DNA from: Flavobacterium glycines
Lineage (GTDB): Bacteria > Bacteroidota > Bacteroidia > Flavobacteriales > Flavobacteriaceae
Direction: 5' to 3'
DNA length: 64,000 bases
NCBI RefSeq assembly: GCF_900100165.1
Contig: NZ_FNEO01000005.1
Coordinates: 124,001 to 188,000 of the forward strand
Every line of letters begins with the position of its first letter. Positions within the stretch are counted from its first letter, which is position 1. This document shows, piece after piece, positions 43,915 through 53,395 of the stretch. The notes under the pieces were generated by a model. The model ran no database searches, was not told the DNA's origin, and saw only the letters and a program-made list of their open reading frames with translations. The position numbers and the translations under genes are program-made.

Positions 43915-44065
43915 TGTTGTTGTATTAAATATTATTAACCTTATATCAAGGCTTAAGCCTTAAATTTAGGATTGCCAAAAATAGTAAATTTTAAACAATG
44001 CTTAAAGGGAATAAAGATAAATAGTATTTAAAAATTTAATCCTAAAACTATCTTAATTTATCCTA

Positions 44066-44093
44066 TTGATAAATCTCACAATTCATACCTTTG
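44066..44093 (+). promoter_or_regulatory. Promoter of the FUSC-family gene
   Basis: TTG (44066-44068), a 17-nt spacer, and TACCTTTG (44086-44093) match the Bacteroidota consensus TTG / TAnnTTTG fully. The start codon is 19 nt downstream. Confidence 0.7.
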
Positions 44094-44112
44094 TAAATAA
44101 TCCTAAATATTT

Positions 44113-46347
44113 ATGATTACAAAAATTCAGAAATTTGTTTCGAGTACTGAGTTCGCTAATGCTTTAAAAATAACTATTGCCGCTGTTTCTCCTGTATTAT
44201 TTTTTTCTTATCTTGATAATTTCTCTGTTGGTTTTACAATTGCTTTAGGTGCTTTCTTTACTTTTCCCAGTGATATTCCCAGCAACCTGAAACATAAAAT
44301 TAAGGGATTATTAACCACCTCATTTATTATTGCCGGGGTAAACTTAATCATCAACCTTTGCCATCCAATTCCCTGGTTGTTTTATCCGGTTCTGGTTACT
44401 TTGATTTTTTGTATTTCCATGATTCTCATTTATGGTCAACGTGCCACAATGGTATCTTTCTCGGCTTTATTATCTCTTTCACTGGCCTTTGCTCACTTAA
44501 ATACTGGTTGGGAAATGCTACATTACTCAGGACTTTTATTGGCAGGAGGCTTATTTTACACGGTTATTTCAATCATTTTTTTTCATATAAAACCCAATCG
44601 TTATATCGAATTGCAATTGGCTGAATGCATCCGACTTACTGCAAAATATTTAAAATTACGCGGCGATTTATGGGAATTAAATTCGAATAGAAAATCCATT
44701 ACCAAAAAACAATTACATCTTCAGGTAGAACTAAATATTCTTCATGAAAATATTCGGGAAGTACTCATTACAAACCGAACCAAATCGGGTTCTTCGGGAC
44801 AAAACCGAAAAATGTTACTGAGTTTTATTTCTTTGGTTGAAATTATGGAATTAGCCATTTCTACTTCTTTTGACCATAACAAATTTCATCAAAAGTTTGA
44901 TGGTTATCCAAAAGCATTGGAAACCTATCAAAATTTGGCTTACAACTTAGCCAAAGCCATGAAAGCTCTTTCCAAAAGCATCGAACAACACAAACCTTAT
45001 GAATCCAAACGAAATTTAATTGAAGATTTACATCATTTTGAATTAGCGATAACTAATTACAAAAAAGACATTCAAAATGAATCATCTTCAGAAGGAGTCT
45101 TAATGCTCATTACCATGTTGCATTATGCCGAAAAACAGGTGGAAAAAATCATCACTTTAGAACGCGCCTATTCTGCTACTGTTAATACGAAAGATTTAAT
45201 AAAAGGAAGAGATAAAGACATTGAAAAATTTATCAAACCTCAATATTATCCATTAAGTACTTTTGTAGAAAACCTCAGCTTCAATTCTACCGTTTTCAGG
45301 CATTCGCTTAGAATCACCCTCACTATTTTAGTGGGATATATGATAGGGAAAGTGCTTCCTTTAGAAAATGTTTACTGGATAATTCTCACCATCGTGGTTA
45401 TCATGAAACAAGGATTTGGAATCACTAATGAGCGTACTTACCATCGTATAGTGGGGACTTTAGTTGGCGGTGTTATTGCTTTTGGAATCCTCTATGTGGT
45501 ACACAATTCTTATGCTATTAGTACTATGGCTATTATTGCCATGCTACTGGGTTTTTCATTCAACCCAACCAATTACAAGATTGGATCTACTTTTATTACT
45601 ATTTATGTCATTTTAATTTATGGTGTTCTGTCACCAGACAATGGAAATGTTATCGAATACCGAATTTTAGACACCATTGTAGGCGCTTGTTTATGCTTAT
45701 TAGCCAACTATTTTTTATGGCCTTCCTGGGAATTCTTAAGTCTTCCCGCCTATATTGAAAGCGCTATTGAGGCTAATCGCAATTATCTAAAAGAAATTTC
45801 GATTATGTATAATAAAAAAGTGGATGTCTCTACCGAATATCGTCTTGCCCGAAAACAAGCTTTTATTGAAATAGGAAATTTAATGGCTTCTTTTCAGCGT
45901 ATGCTACAAGAACCCAAATCCAAACAAAACAAACTCCCTCAGGTTTATAAATTAACGGTGCTCAATCATTCATTACTTTCATCACTTGCTTCTCTGGGAA
46001 CCTATATTCAGTCACACAAAACAACCGAAGCTTCAAAAGCTTTTAATGTAGTGGTTAACAAAGTGATTTCCAATCTGGAATTAGCTATGAATTTATTAGA
46101 AAATCCTAACCCTGATTCAGAAAACATGGTATCTAACGAAGATTTAGACCAACGACTTACCGAATTAAAAAATATTAGAGCCAAAGAATTACAACAAATA
46201 CAACTAATTGACCAGGAAGCCTATCAAATCAAAATGCAGGAAGCCCAATTAGTGATTGAACAATTAATCTGGATGACTAATTTATCCGAGAACATTCTAA
46301 AAACCACACAGCTGTTAACTTCTGTAAAAAAAGAATCCCAACAATAA
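44113..46347 (+). CDS. FUSC-family (YccS-like) inner membrane protein
   Basis: A 744-residue membrane protein with the repeated layout of the FUSC/aromatic acid exporter family. A hydrophobic block of several membrane segments (about residues 15-165) is followed by a cytosolic helical domain (about 170-390). A second membrane block (about 395-530, with YWIILTIVVIMKQGFGITNERTYHRIVGTLVGG) and a second helical domain complete the protein. The family exports aromatic or other small toxic compounds, but the substrate here is unknown. It is monocistronic with a strong predicted promoter. Confidence 0.88.
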   Translation: MITKIQKFVSSTEFANALKITIAAVSPVLFFSYLDNFSVGFTIALGAFFTFPSDIPSNLKHKIKGLLTTSFIIAGVNLIINLCHPIPWLFYPVLVTLIFCISMILIYGQRATMVSFSALLSLSLAFAHLNTGWEMLHYSGLLLAGGLFYTVISIIFFHIKPNRYIELQLAECIRLTAKYLKLRGDLWELNSNRKSITKKQLHLQVELNILHENIREVLITNRTKSGSSGQNRKMLLSFISLVEIMELAISTSFDHNKFHQKFDGYPKALETYQNLAYNLAKAMKALSKSIEQHKPYESKRNLIEDLHHFELAITNYKKDIQNESSSEGVLMLITMLHYAEKQVEKIITLERAYSATVNTKDLIKGRDKDIEKFIKPQYYPLSTFVENLSFNSTVFRHSLRITLTILVGYMIGKVLPLENVYWIILTIVVIMKQGFGITNERTYHRIVGTLVGGVIAFGILYVVHNSYAISTMAIIAMLLGFSFNPTNYKIGSTFITIYVILIYGVLSPDNGNVIEYRILDTIVGACLCLLANYFLWPSWEFLSLPAYIESAIEANRNYLKEISIMYNKKVDVSTEYRLARKQAFIEIGNLMASFQRMLQEPKSKQNKLPQVYKLTVLNHSLLSSLASLGTYIQSHKTTEASKAFNVVVNKVISNLELAMNLLENPNPDSENMVSNEDLDQRLTELKNIRAKELQQIQLIDQEAYQIKMQEAQLVIEQLIWMTNLSENILKTTQLLTSVKKESQQ

Positions 46348-46360
46348 CGTCGGGATTCTT
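46331..46360 (-). terminator. mqo terminator overlapping the FUSC stop codon
   Basis: AAGAATCCC and GGGATTCTT form a perfect 9-bp stem with a 12-nt loop. On the minus strand the hairpin is followed by TTTTTTTAC, so it works for mqo. The FUSC stop codon lies in its loop. Confidence 0.75.
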
Positions 46361-46385
46361 GGTATTATATGATAAATCAAAAAGA

Positions 46386-47879
46386 TTAATTCAACTTCAA
46401 TACAGTTGCTGTATGCTCTCTAACTTCATTCAACAACTCCGGATTTTCGTTTAATTTTTGACCGTAAGATGGAATCATCTCTTTAAACTTAGCCTGCCAT
46501 TCAGGAGTTTTCATTTCTTCTTTATAACATCTGCTAATCACATCAATCATAATTGAAACAGCTGTAGAAGCACCTGGTGAAGCTCCAAGTAATACTGATA
46601 AAGTTCCGTCAGCCGAAGTAATTACTTCTGTTCCAAACTCTAATTTCCCTCCTTCTTTTTCATCTTTTTTAATTACCTGAACCCTTTGTCCGGCACGTTC
46701 TAAAACCCAATCCTTAGATTTAGCTCCCGGAACATATTCTCTCAAAGCTTTAATTCTGTCAGCCGGAGATTGTCTTACCTGCTCAATCAAATATTTTGTT
46801 AAAGGAATATTTTTAATTCCAGCCATAACCATTGGAACAATATTATCCAATTGGATTGATTTAGGCAAATCAGAATATTTACCGTTTTTTAGGAAACGAG
46901 TTGAGAATCCTGCGAAAGGACCAAACAACAATTGTTTTTCACCGTTAATCATTCTCGAATCAATATGCGGAACTGACATTGGTGGTGCACCCACACTTGC
47001 CTTACCGTACACTTTTGATTCGTGTTGCGCAATAACTTCCGGGTTAGTACATCTTAACCATTGCCCGCTTACTGGGAAACCGCCAAATCCTTTTCCTTCA
47101 GGAATATTTGCTTTTTCTAACAATGGTAATGAACCTCCACCTGCACCAATAAATACAAATTTAGGATATGCCTTTCTTATAGAACCATCTGTTAAATTCT
47201 TGATTTTTATTCTCCAGGTTTTATTTTCTTTTTGTCTTAGTTTTTTTACTTCATGACCAAAATACATATTCACTCCATCTAACTGGGTCAGATAATGAAA
47301 CATATTTCTAGTCAATTCTCCAAAATTAACATCAGTTCCAATAGCCATAGTAGTACCGGCTACTTTGCCTGACTCTTTTCTGCCTTCCATCACCAAAGGC
47401 ATCCATTTTTTTAATTCAGTAAAATCAGTACTGAACTGCATATCTGCAAAAAGAGGGTTTGCCTGTAAAGCTTTATAACGTTTCGTTAAATAATCTACAT
47501 TTTTATCTCCCCATACAAAACTGATATGTGGAATTCTTTTTATAAAATTTTCCGGAGCAGATACTTTTCCCTGTTGCACTAAATAAGCCCAAAATTGGCG
47601 AGATACTTCAAAGGATTCAGCAATACTAATCGCTTTTTTAGGATCAATGCTTCCATCACTTCCTTCCGGAGTGTAATTCAATTCACAAAATGCTGAATGT
47701 CCCGTTCCTGCATTATTCCATGCATCTGAACTCTCGGCAGCAGCACTATCTAATCTTTCGTAAATATCAATGGTTAAATCAGGTTGTAATTCTTTTAGAA
47801 TTAAGCCTAAAGTGGCACTCATAATTCCAGCTCCAATAAGAACTACATCACAGTGTGAACGTATGGTTGTATCAGACAT
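46386..47879 (-). CDS. mqo: Malate:quinone oxidoreductase
   Basis: A 497-residue FAD enzyme that oxidises malate to oxaloacetate and reduces membrane quinone. The N-terminus carries the dinucleotide fold (DVVLIGAGIMSATLG, residues about 11-25) and the block SSDAWNNAGTGHSAFCELNYTP typical of Mqo. GASPGASTAVSIM near the C-terminus is also typical. It is a peripheral membrane protein of the TCA cycle and respiratory chain. On the minus strand a perfect -7 box, TATCTTTG, lies at 47900-47907. Confidence 0.96.
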   Translation of the reverse strand: MSDTTIRSHCDVVLIGAGIMSATLGLILKELQPDLTIDIYERLDSAAAESSDAWNNAGTGHSAFCELNYTPEGSDGSIDPKKAISIAESFEVSRQFWAYLVQQGKVSAPENFIKRIPHISFVWGDKNVDYLTKRYKALQANPLFADMQFSTDFTELKKWMPLVMEGRKESGKVAGTTMAIGTDVNFGELTRNMFHYLTQLDGVNMYFGHEVKKLRQKENKTWRIKIKNLTDGSIRKAYPKFVFIGAGGGSLPLLEKANIPEGKGFGGFPVSGQWLRCTNPEVIAQHESKVYGKASVGAPPMSVPHIDSRMINGEKQLLFGPFAGFSTRFLKNGKYSDLPKSIQLDNIVPMVMAGIKNIPLTKYLIEQVRQSPADRIKALREYVPGAKSKDWVLERAGQRVQVIKKDEKEGGKLEFGTEVITSADGTLSVLLGASPGASTAVSIMIDVISRCYKEEMKTPEWQAKFKEMIPSYGQKLNENPELLNEVREHTATVLKLN

Positions 47880-47899
47880 AATATTATTTTTATTCGGCG

Positions 47900-47907
47900 C
47901 AAAGATA
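47900..47907 (-). promoter_or_regulatory. -7 box of mqo
   Basis: TATCTTTG on the minus strand, 21 nt before the mqo start, matches TAnnTTTG exactly. No TTG was found at the expected -33 distance. Confidence 0.45.
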
Positions 47908-47992
47908 CTTTAATATTCTTGTAATTAAAAGAGTGATTTAGATTGAAAAAGTTACATTTATCACTAAGATTAATCGTTTTAACAAAGAATTA

Positions 47993-48409
47993 TTAAAACA
48001 TTTTACGGGAAAGGTAATCTTGCAACATGATAGTTGCTGAAATTTCATCAATCAGAGCTTTATTCTGACGTTGTTTTTTCTTCAAGCCACTATCAATCAT
48101 GGTTTGGAAAGCCATTTTTGAAGTAAATCGTTCATCTACACGAACTACTTTCATATCCGGAAAATGATTCGTAAAATGCGTTACAAAACCTTTAATAATA
48201 GAAGCGCTTTGAGAAGGCTCTCCATTCATCTGTTTAGGCTCCCCAATTAGTACCAACTCTACTTTTTCTTTCGAAAAATACTCTTTCAAAAAATCGATAG
48301 CAGTAGCTGAAGGAATAGTCGTTAATCCCGAGGCTATAATTTGTAATTCATCGGTAACTGCAATTCCTGTACGTTTTTGTCCGTAATCAATAGCGAGAAT
48401 TCTTGGCAT
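47993..48409 (-). CDS. ruvX: Holliday junction resolvase-like protein RuvX (YqgF)
   Basis: A 138-residue RNase H-fold nuclease family protein with MPRILAIDYGQKRTGIAVTD at the N-terminus, VELVLIGEP in the middle, VRVDERFTS and DEISATIMLQDYL at the C-terminus. The aspartates and glutamate of the active site (D7, E95-region, D-E-I) are kept. The family is linked to 16S rRNA processing as well as junction resolution. It lies 24 nt downstream of a methyltransferase gene on the same strand. Confidence 0.95.
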   Translation of the reverse strand: MPRILAIDYGQKRTGIAVTDELQIIASGLTTIPSATAIDFLKEYFSKEKVELVLIGEPKQMNGEPSQSASIIKGFVTHFTNHFPDMKVVRVDERFTSKMAFQTMIDSGLKKKQRQNKALIDEISATIMLQDYLSRKMF

Positions 48410-48433
48410 TTATTTTTATTTTTCACAAAGATA

Positions 48434-49168
48434 CTATTTTAATTTCCCGATTCTTAACAATAAAGGAAAGCGCACTTGTTTATTGTTCTTTTCCCATGAA
48501 GATTGCAATTCATCCCGAATCAAATCGATTGGATTTTGATTGTTTTTTGAAATATAATGCTGTGTTGCCGACCAGGTTTCTAAATAACCCGTTAATTCTT
48601 CAAAAGTCCAACTCAATTGATTCTGAAACTTTTTCACAGGAATTTCATCAAACGGAAAAGGAATCGTTTCATAATTCTCATCTAAATATTTTCGTTCTTT
48701 ATCCCAGTAAGGCCCTACTATATTATAATAGAAATGATTTAAAATTACATCCGAATGGGTATTAGTCGAAAACAATCCATACCCCATTACTGCAAAAATA
48801 CCATCCGGTTTTAAGATTCGATAGATTTCTTTATAAAACACATCAAAATCAAACCAATGCACCGCTTGAGCCACAGTTATTAAATCAAATTTTTGATTTT
48901 CGAAAGTCATTTTTTCTGCTGCTGACAACTGATAAATGATATTATCAGCCTGAATAGCATTATCCAATTGTTTTTGACTGATATCAGTTCCATAAACTGT
49001 TTTGAAAAATGGAGAAAGTTTACTTGCTACTTGTCCGTTTCCCGTTGCAATATCAAGTGCCAGCGATTTCTTTTTGACAAAAGAAACCACATATTCAATC
49101 AATTCATCTGGATATTGCGGACGAAATTTTGAATATCCGGAAGCCTGTTTCGAAAAATTATCTTTCAT
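48434..49168 (-). CDS. Class I SAM-dependent methyltransferase
   Basis: A 244-residue methyltransferase. Motif I (SLALDIATGNGQVASKL, about residues 35-51), an acidic residue at the end of strand 2 (VYGTDIS) and the post-motif block FDLITVAQAVHWFDFD are typical of Methyltransf_11/25 domains, close to small-molecule methyltransferases of the UbiE/trans-aconitate type. The substrate cannot be told from the sequence. It precedes ruvX by 24 nt. Confidence 0.88.
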   Translation of the reverse strand: MKDNFSKQASGYSKFRPQYPDELIEYVVSFVKKKSLALDIATGNGQVASKLSPFFKTVYGTDISQKQLDNAIQADNIIYQLSAAEKMTFENQKFDLITVAQAVHWFDFDVFYKEIYRILKPDGIFAVMGYGLFSTNTHSDVILNHFYYNIVGPYWDKERKYLDENYETIPFPFDEIPVKKFQNQLSWTFEELTGYLETWSATQHYISKNNQNPIDLIRDELQSSWEKNNKQVRFPLLLRIGKLK

Positions 49169-49288
49169 AACTAATCATTATTAATCTTTTTAAAATTGTC
49201 ATTGCTATTGATTTTTGTCATTGCCATTATCAATTCTCTTTTCTAAGATATTAAATTAATTTGACTTTCTGTTTTTGCATTAAAAACA

Positions 49289-49296
49289 TATATTTG
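49289..49296 (+). promoter_or_regulatory. -7 box of dapD
   Basis: TATATTTG matches TAnnTTTG exactly and lies 17 nt before the dapD start. The nearest TTG motifs give spacers of 11 or 25 nt, so the -33 element is unclear. Confidence 0.45.
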
Positions 49297-49313
49297 CCAA
49301 AAATTAATTAACG

Positions 49314-50129
49314 ATGAATAATTTACAAACAATTATAGAACAAGCCTGGGAAAACAGAGCTTTGTTGCAGGAAGAAACAACAACTAACGCGATTAGAGAA
49401 GTTATTGAATTATTAGACTCAGGAAAATTACGTGTTGCTGAACCAAAAGGTGACGGATGGCAGGTAAACGAATGGGTTAAGAAAGCGGTAGTGATGTACT
49501 TCCCTATTCAAAAAATGGAAACCTGGGAAGCTGGAGTTTTTGAATACCATGATAAAATGGAATTGAAAAAAGACTATGCTGAAAAAGGTGTTCGTGTAGT
49601 TCCTGGAGCTTCTGCTCGTTATGGTTCATTTATTTCAAGCGGTGTTATCATGATGCCAAGTTATGTAAACATTGGTGCTTATGTTGATGCTGGTACAATG
49701 GTTGATACTTGGGCAACTGTAGGTAGTTGTGCTCAAATTGGTAAAGACGTTCACTTGAGTGGTGGTGTTGGTATTGGTGGTGTTTTAGAACCATTACAAG
49801 CTGCACCTGTAATCATTGAAGACGGTGCTTTCATAGGTTCTCGTTGTATTGTAGTAGAAGGAGTTCACGTAGGAAAAGAAGCTGTTCTTGGAGCTAACGT
49901 ATGTTTGACTGCTTCAACTAAAATTATCGATATCACAGGTGAAGAACCAGTTGAAATGAAAGGATTCGTTCCTGCCCGTTCAGTAGTAATCCCTGGAAGT
50001 TATACTAAAAAATTCGCTGCCGGTGAATACCAAGTGCCTTGTGCGCTAATCATTGGTACTCGTAAACCTTCTACTGACTTGAAAACGTCATTAAACAATG
50101 CGTTAAGAGAGTACGACGTAGCGGTGTAA
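49314..50129 (+). CDS. dapD: 2,3,4,5-tetrahydropyridine-2,6-dicarboxylate N-succinyltransferase
   Basis: A 271-residue trimeric acyltransferase of lysine and diaminopimelate biosynthesis that transfers succinyl from CoA. The helical N-terminal domain is followed by a left-handed beta-helix of hexapeptide repeats (VNIGAYVDAGTMVDTWATVGSCAQIGKDV...), with PARYGSF and VPARSVVIPGSY as family blocks. Codon use is G-richer than in the genes that follow, in line with a highly expressed housekeeping gene. The next gene starts 1 nt after its stop. Confidence 0.97.
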   Translation: MNNLQTIIEQAWENRALLQEETTTNAIREVIELLDSGKLRVAEPKGDGWQVNEWVKKAVVMYFPIQKMETWEAGVFEYHDKMELKKDYAEKGVRVVPGASARYGSFISSGVIMMPSYVNIGAYVDAGTMVDTWATVGSCAQIGKDVHLSGGVGIGGVLEPLQAAPVIIEDGAFIGSRCIVVEGVHVGKEAVLGANVCLTASTKIIDITGEEPVEMKGFVPARSVVIPGSYTKKFAAGEYQVPCALIIGTRKPSTDLKTSLNNALREYDVAV

Positions 50130-50130
50130 T

Positions 50131-50799
50131 ATGACTGAAGTTAAAAATGTTTTATGGACTGGAGGTTGGGATTCCACGTTTAGAATTATCCAACTTTATA
50201 ATCGTGGAATCTGCCTTCAACCCATTTATGTTATCGATAAAAACAGACCTTCCACAACAAAGGAAATCGAAACCATTGAAATGCTTTCTGCTAAAATTGA
50301 AGAAAAATTTTCAAATTCAAAAGGTAAAATTTTACCTTTAAAATTAATAAAGAGAGAAAACATTCCTTTTAATCTCTATTTAAAAATAGTCTTCAAAATA
50401 ATTAAAAAACAACGTAAAATTGCTAAACAATATTATTGGCTGGCCTGCTTATCAAAAAAATACAACCATTTAGAAGAAGGTTTTCACAGAGCAGACCGTG
50501 TACAAATAATCAATTTTGAAGATCTTATAGAAATCAAAGATGAAACACAACATCCGAATTGGATTGTAAATCCAAAGAAAACAGATTTCTTTAGAAGGCA
50601 AATTTTTAAAAATATTAGATTTCCACTGGCTAATATTTCAAAAGTTGACATGAAAAAGTATGCCGAAGAAAATGGTTTCATCGATATAATGAACCAAACT
50701 TGGTTTTGTCATGGCTCAACCACAAAACCCTGCCAAAAATGTATCCCCTGTAAACAGTATATAACCGACAATATGGGATACAGACTAAATATGTCATGA
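50131..50799 (+). CDS. QueC-like PP-loop ATPase family protein
   Basis: A 222-residue cytosolic protein. The N-terminus carries an adenylation PP-loop, TGGWDS (residues 10-15), in the place of SGGxDS. The C-terminus has four cysteines, C193-x7-C201-x2-C204-x2-C207, as in the zinc site of QueC (7-cyano-7-deazaguanine synthase). The middle is basic and does not look like true QueC, so the substrate is probably another carboxylate or a sugar or glycan modification step. It starts 1 nt after dapD but is followed by glycosyltransferase genes, so it may belong to the saccharide cluster. Assignment to the fold is firm; the reaction is unknown. Confidence 0.7.
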   Translation: MTEVKNVLWTGGWDSTFRIIQLYNRGICLQPIYVIDKNRPSTTKEIETIEMLSAKIEEKFSNSKGKILPLKLIKRENIPFNLYLKIVFKIIKKQRKIAKQYYWLACLSKKYNHLEEGFHRADRVQIINFEDLIEIKDETQHPNWIVNPKKTDFFRRQIFKNIRFPLANISKVDMKKYAEENGFIDIMNQTWFCHGSTTKPCQKCIPCKQYITDNMGYRLNMS

Positions 50800-50913
50800 T
50801 AAAAAAATATATTCCTGCTCATCTCAAATATTATTTCGAAAAAGATATTTAAAGGAAATACACATATATTCATTATAAAAGCACAATAATTGAAGATTTA
50901 ACAATCTATATTT

Positions 50914-51732
50914 ATGAAACTAAAAGAAATACCATTATCATTATTTTCAGAGTTATATCTTAAATCATTAAACTCAAATAAATTAAAGAATGTAAAATCG
51001 AATCATTCAGATATTATTGTATCTTTTACTACTATACCTTCAAGACTTAAAAAAGTACATATAACCGTAAGAAGTATTTTAAATCAGAAACTACAACCCA
51101 AGAAAATCATATTGTGGTTAAATGAATCTGATAAAAAATATGTCCCTGAAAGTTTACTAAAGCTTGAAGGCTCAATTTTCAATATTAAATATGTAACACT
51201 AAATTGCCCACATATCAAATTAGTTTACGCACTTGAACAGTTTCCTGAAGAATGCATTGTTACTTGTGACGATGATTTTATCTACGATAGAAATTGGTTA
51301 AAACGTCTATCGGAAGAACATCTAAAACATCCAAATAATATTATTGCTCTCAAAGTAAGACAAATTCAATTTGACAATAATAAAAAATTACTTCCTTACA
51401 AATCCTGGAACTTATCAGACATCAAAAAAAACAAAACGGTTTTAGCTATTGGTTCTGAAGGTGTTTTATACCCGCCAAAAGCTTTTCTTCCTATAGCTAT
51501 TGACAGTGAATTATTCCTAAAACTAACTCCTAAAGCAGATGATTTGTGGTTTAAAGCTATGGCGATTTTAAATAATACCGAAATTACTTTGGCTCAAAAC
51601 CCTCCAAAAGAACCTATTCCTGTTTTTGGGACTCAGGAAATATCTTTAAAGAAAGCCAATGTTGGACAAAATCAAAATGTCAAACAAATGGAAAATCTTA
51701 TTGAACATTTCAAACTTAACCTACACGAATAA
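50914..51732 (+). CDS. GT-A type glycosyltransferase
   Basis: A 272-residue protein with IIVSFTTIPSRLKKVHITVRS near the N-terminus, the metal-binding motif TCDDDFIYDRNWL (about residues 115-127) and ADDLWFKAMAIL near the C-terminus. These are marks of a GT-A fold transferase of the kind found in surface-polysaccharide clusters. No membrane segment is seen. The donor and acceptor are unknown. It converges on the DUF1919 gene, with only 4 bp between stops. Confidence 0.8.
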   Translation: MKLKEIPLSLFSELYLKSLNSNKLKNVKSNHSDIIVSFTTIPSRLKKVHITVRSILNQKLQPKKIILWLNESDKKYVPESLLKLEGSIFNIKYVTLNCPHIKLVYALEQFPEECIVTCDDDFIYDRNWLKRLSEEHLKHPNNIIALKVRQIQFDNNKKLLPYKSWNLSDIKKNKTVLAIGSEGVLYPPKAFLPIAIDSELFLKLTPKADDLWFKAMAILNNTEITLAQNPPKEPIPVFGTQEISLKKANVGQNQNVKQMENLIEHFKLNLHE

Positions 51733-51736
51733 ATAT

Positions 51737-52462
51737 CTAGTAGACAAATCTTGTTCTTTTTATTTCTTTATTATTAATCCAGTTTTCAAAGTCAAAATAC
51801 AAAGAAGAAATTTTAAACAACTTAGTTCCTCCAGGAACCTGAATTTGATCTCTTTTAAAAGCTTCAAAAAGCGCAACATGCTTTAAAGGACTCAAATTGT
51901 TAATTGTTTTTGCTCCAAACGAAAGTTTGTTTTTAAAAGGTAATTTATGAAATTCCTGAATTATCTTATTGTCAACACGTTCGCGGTCACTAATAACAAA
52001 ATAAAAATTATCAAAGTCAAAATTTTTCAACATTCGATTTCTTCTGCGATACCATTTTTCCGAGGCTTCCTCTTCACTTGTATAATGTGAAAAATGCAAC
52101 TCTATATCACCTAATTTCGCTACAGGATAAGTCTTTTCTCTATCCTCATAAATTGATTGCTGAATAAAAACTAAATCTTTTCTTATATACGTTTTAAAAT
52201 TTTGAAGTAATTTTAAGTAGCAAGGGCCGTATAAAAACATTCCAACGAAAGGTGTATTATAAGGAAGTCCAAAACTTTTATAAACTTGCCCGCCAAAACA
52301 ATTATTTGCTATTATAACAAAATCAGTATTCTTTAATGAAGTAACATTAGTATTTTTAATTTGTTTATTTATTTTTCGCCTCAAAAAAAACTCAAAGTGC
52401 AAACAAACTGCTTTGATTTTGATATAAGAAAAATGAACAACAGCATATTTTAACAATATCAT
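51737..52462 (-). CDS. DUF1919 family protein (exopolysaccharide-type transferase)
   Basis: A 241-residue protein matching DUF1919, found in exopolysaccharide and capsule clusters. The family block is clear: FVIIANNCFGGQVYKSFGLPYNTPFVGMFLYGP (about residues 49-81), then LGDIELHFSHYTSEEEASEKWYRRRNRM and FKRDQIQVPGG. It is the last of three minus-strand genes (GT4, GT2, DUF1919), 17 nt after GT2. It likely modifies or extends a surface glycan; the reaction is not established. Confidence 0.8.
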   Translation of the reverse strand: MILLKYAVVHFSYIKIKAVCLHFEFFLRRKINKQIKNTNVTSLKNTDFVIIANNCFGGQVYKSFGLPYNTPFVGMFLYGPCYLKLLQNFKTYIRKDLVFIQQSIYEDREKTYPVAKLGDIELHFSHYTSEEEASEKWYRRRNRMLKNFDFDNFYFVISDRERVDNKIIQEFHKLPFKNKLSFGAKTINNLSPLKHVALFEAFKRDQIQVPGGTKLFKISSLYFDFENWINNKEIKRTRFVY

Positions 52463-52479
52463 TCGACTAACTAAATCAA

Positions 52480-53295
52480 TTAAATATTAGAATCAATTCC
52501 TATTGGTGTTCTTACAACTTTATTTTTACGTGTATTTTCTCTGATAGCATAATTTTTCTTCCAGGTCTCTTCATTTACATATCCTCTTTTATGGTCTAAA
52601 TGTACACAAATAGCACTGTAGCGAATTTGTTTAGATTTCAATCCGTAGTTAAACAATCTCTCGCCTAACTCACGGTCTTGCCCTCCATATTGCATTTCCT
52701 GATTAAATCCATTTATAGCCACTAAATCTTTTTTCCATCCGGATGCATTATGTCCGTTCCAAGTTGCTTTTGTTGGAGTAATCCAATTAAGAAAAACAGC
52801 CATCTTTCCAGTGGCAGTAAACTTATTATTTTTACAACTGTCTTTTAACCCATGTAATTTTAACCAGTTAAGATCAAAACAACGTTGCTCCTGAATATCT
52901 TCTTTCGAAATTAATTCAGAAATATCCATAGGTAATTTAAAATAGCCTCCTGACAAAAAACACCCTTCTTCCCGATAATTCAAATGAACCTCAACAAAAT
53001 CTCTTCTCGGAATACAGTCTCCATCTGTAAAGATCAAATAGTCGGAATTAGAAGCCACAATTGCCTTGTTTAAAATTTGTGACTTTTGAAAGCCATTATC
53101 TTCATGCCAAACATGAACAATAGGAATTGAAATTTCTTTACGTAATTTATCTAACAATTCTTTTGTTGCAGGTCTTGAACCATCATCAGCGATAATAATT
53201 TCAAAATCCTTTTCTGTTTGAACACTAAAACCTATAAGTACTTTTTCTAACCAGGCTTCGGCATTATAAGTACTCATTATTACTGATGCTTTCAT
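52480..53295 (-). CDS. Glycosyltransferase family 2
   Basis: A 271-residue GT2 enzyme. The nucleotide-sugar fold begins MKASVIMSTYNAEAWLEKVL, followed by IIIADDGS, the metal motif FTDGDCIPR (about residues 90-98) and the C-terminal block GGQDRELGERL, common in chondroitin-synthase-like galactosyl or hexosaminyl transferases. It is cytosolic or membrane-peripheral. It lies between GT4 and DUF1919 genes on the same strand. Confidence 0.9.
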   Translation of the reverse strand: MKASVIMSTYNAEAWLEKVLIGFSVQTEKDFEIIIADDGSRPATKELLDKLRKEISIPIVHVWHEDNGFQKSQILNKAIVASNSDYLIFTDGDCIPRRDFVEVHLNYREEGCFLSGGYFKLPMDISELISKEDIQEQRCFDLNWLKLHGLKDSCKNNKFTATGKMAVFLNWITPTKATWNGHNASGWKKDLVAINGFNQEMQYGGQDRELGERLFNYGLKSKQIRYSAICVHLDHKRGYVNEETWKKNYAIRENTRKNKVVRTPIGIDSNI

Positions 53296-53395
53296 CTATT
53301 TATTTTTATTAAGACAAAGGTAAGGATAAATTTATTTTTTAAAAATACAGCTGTTAAACCACAAACAATCCATCATCACACAGCTATAAAAACCA

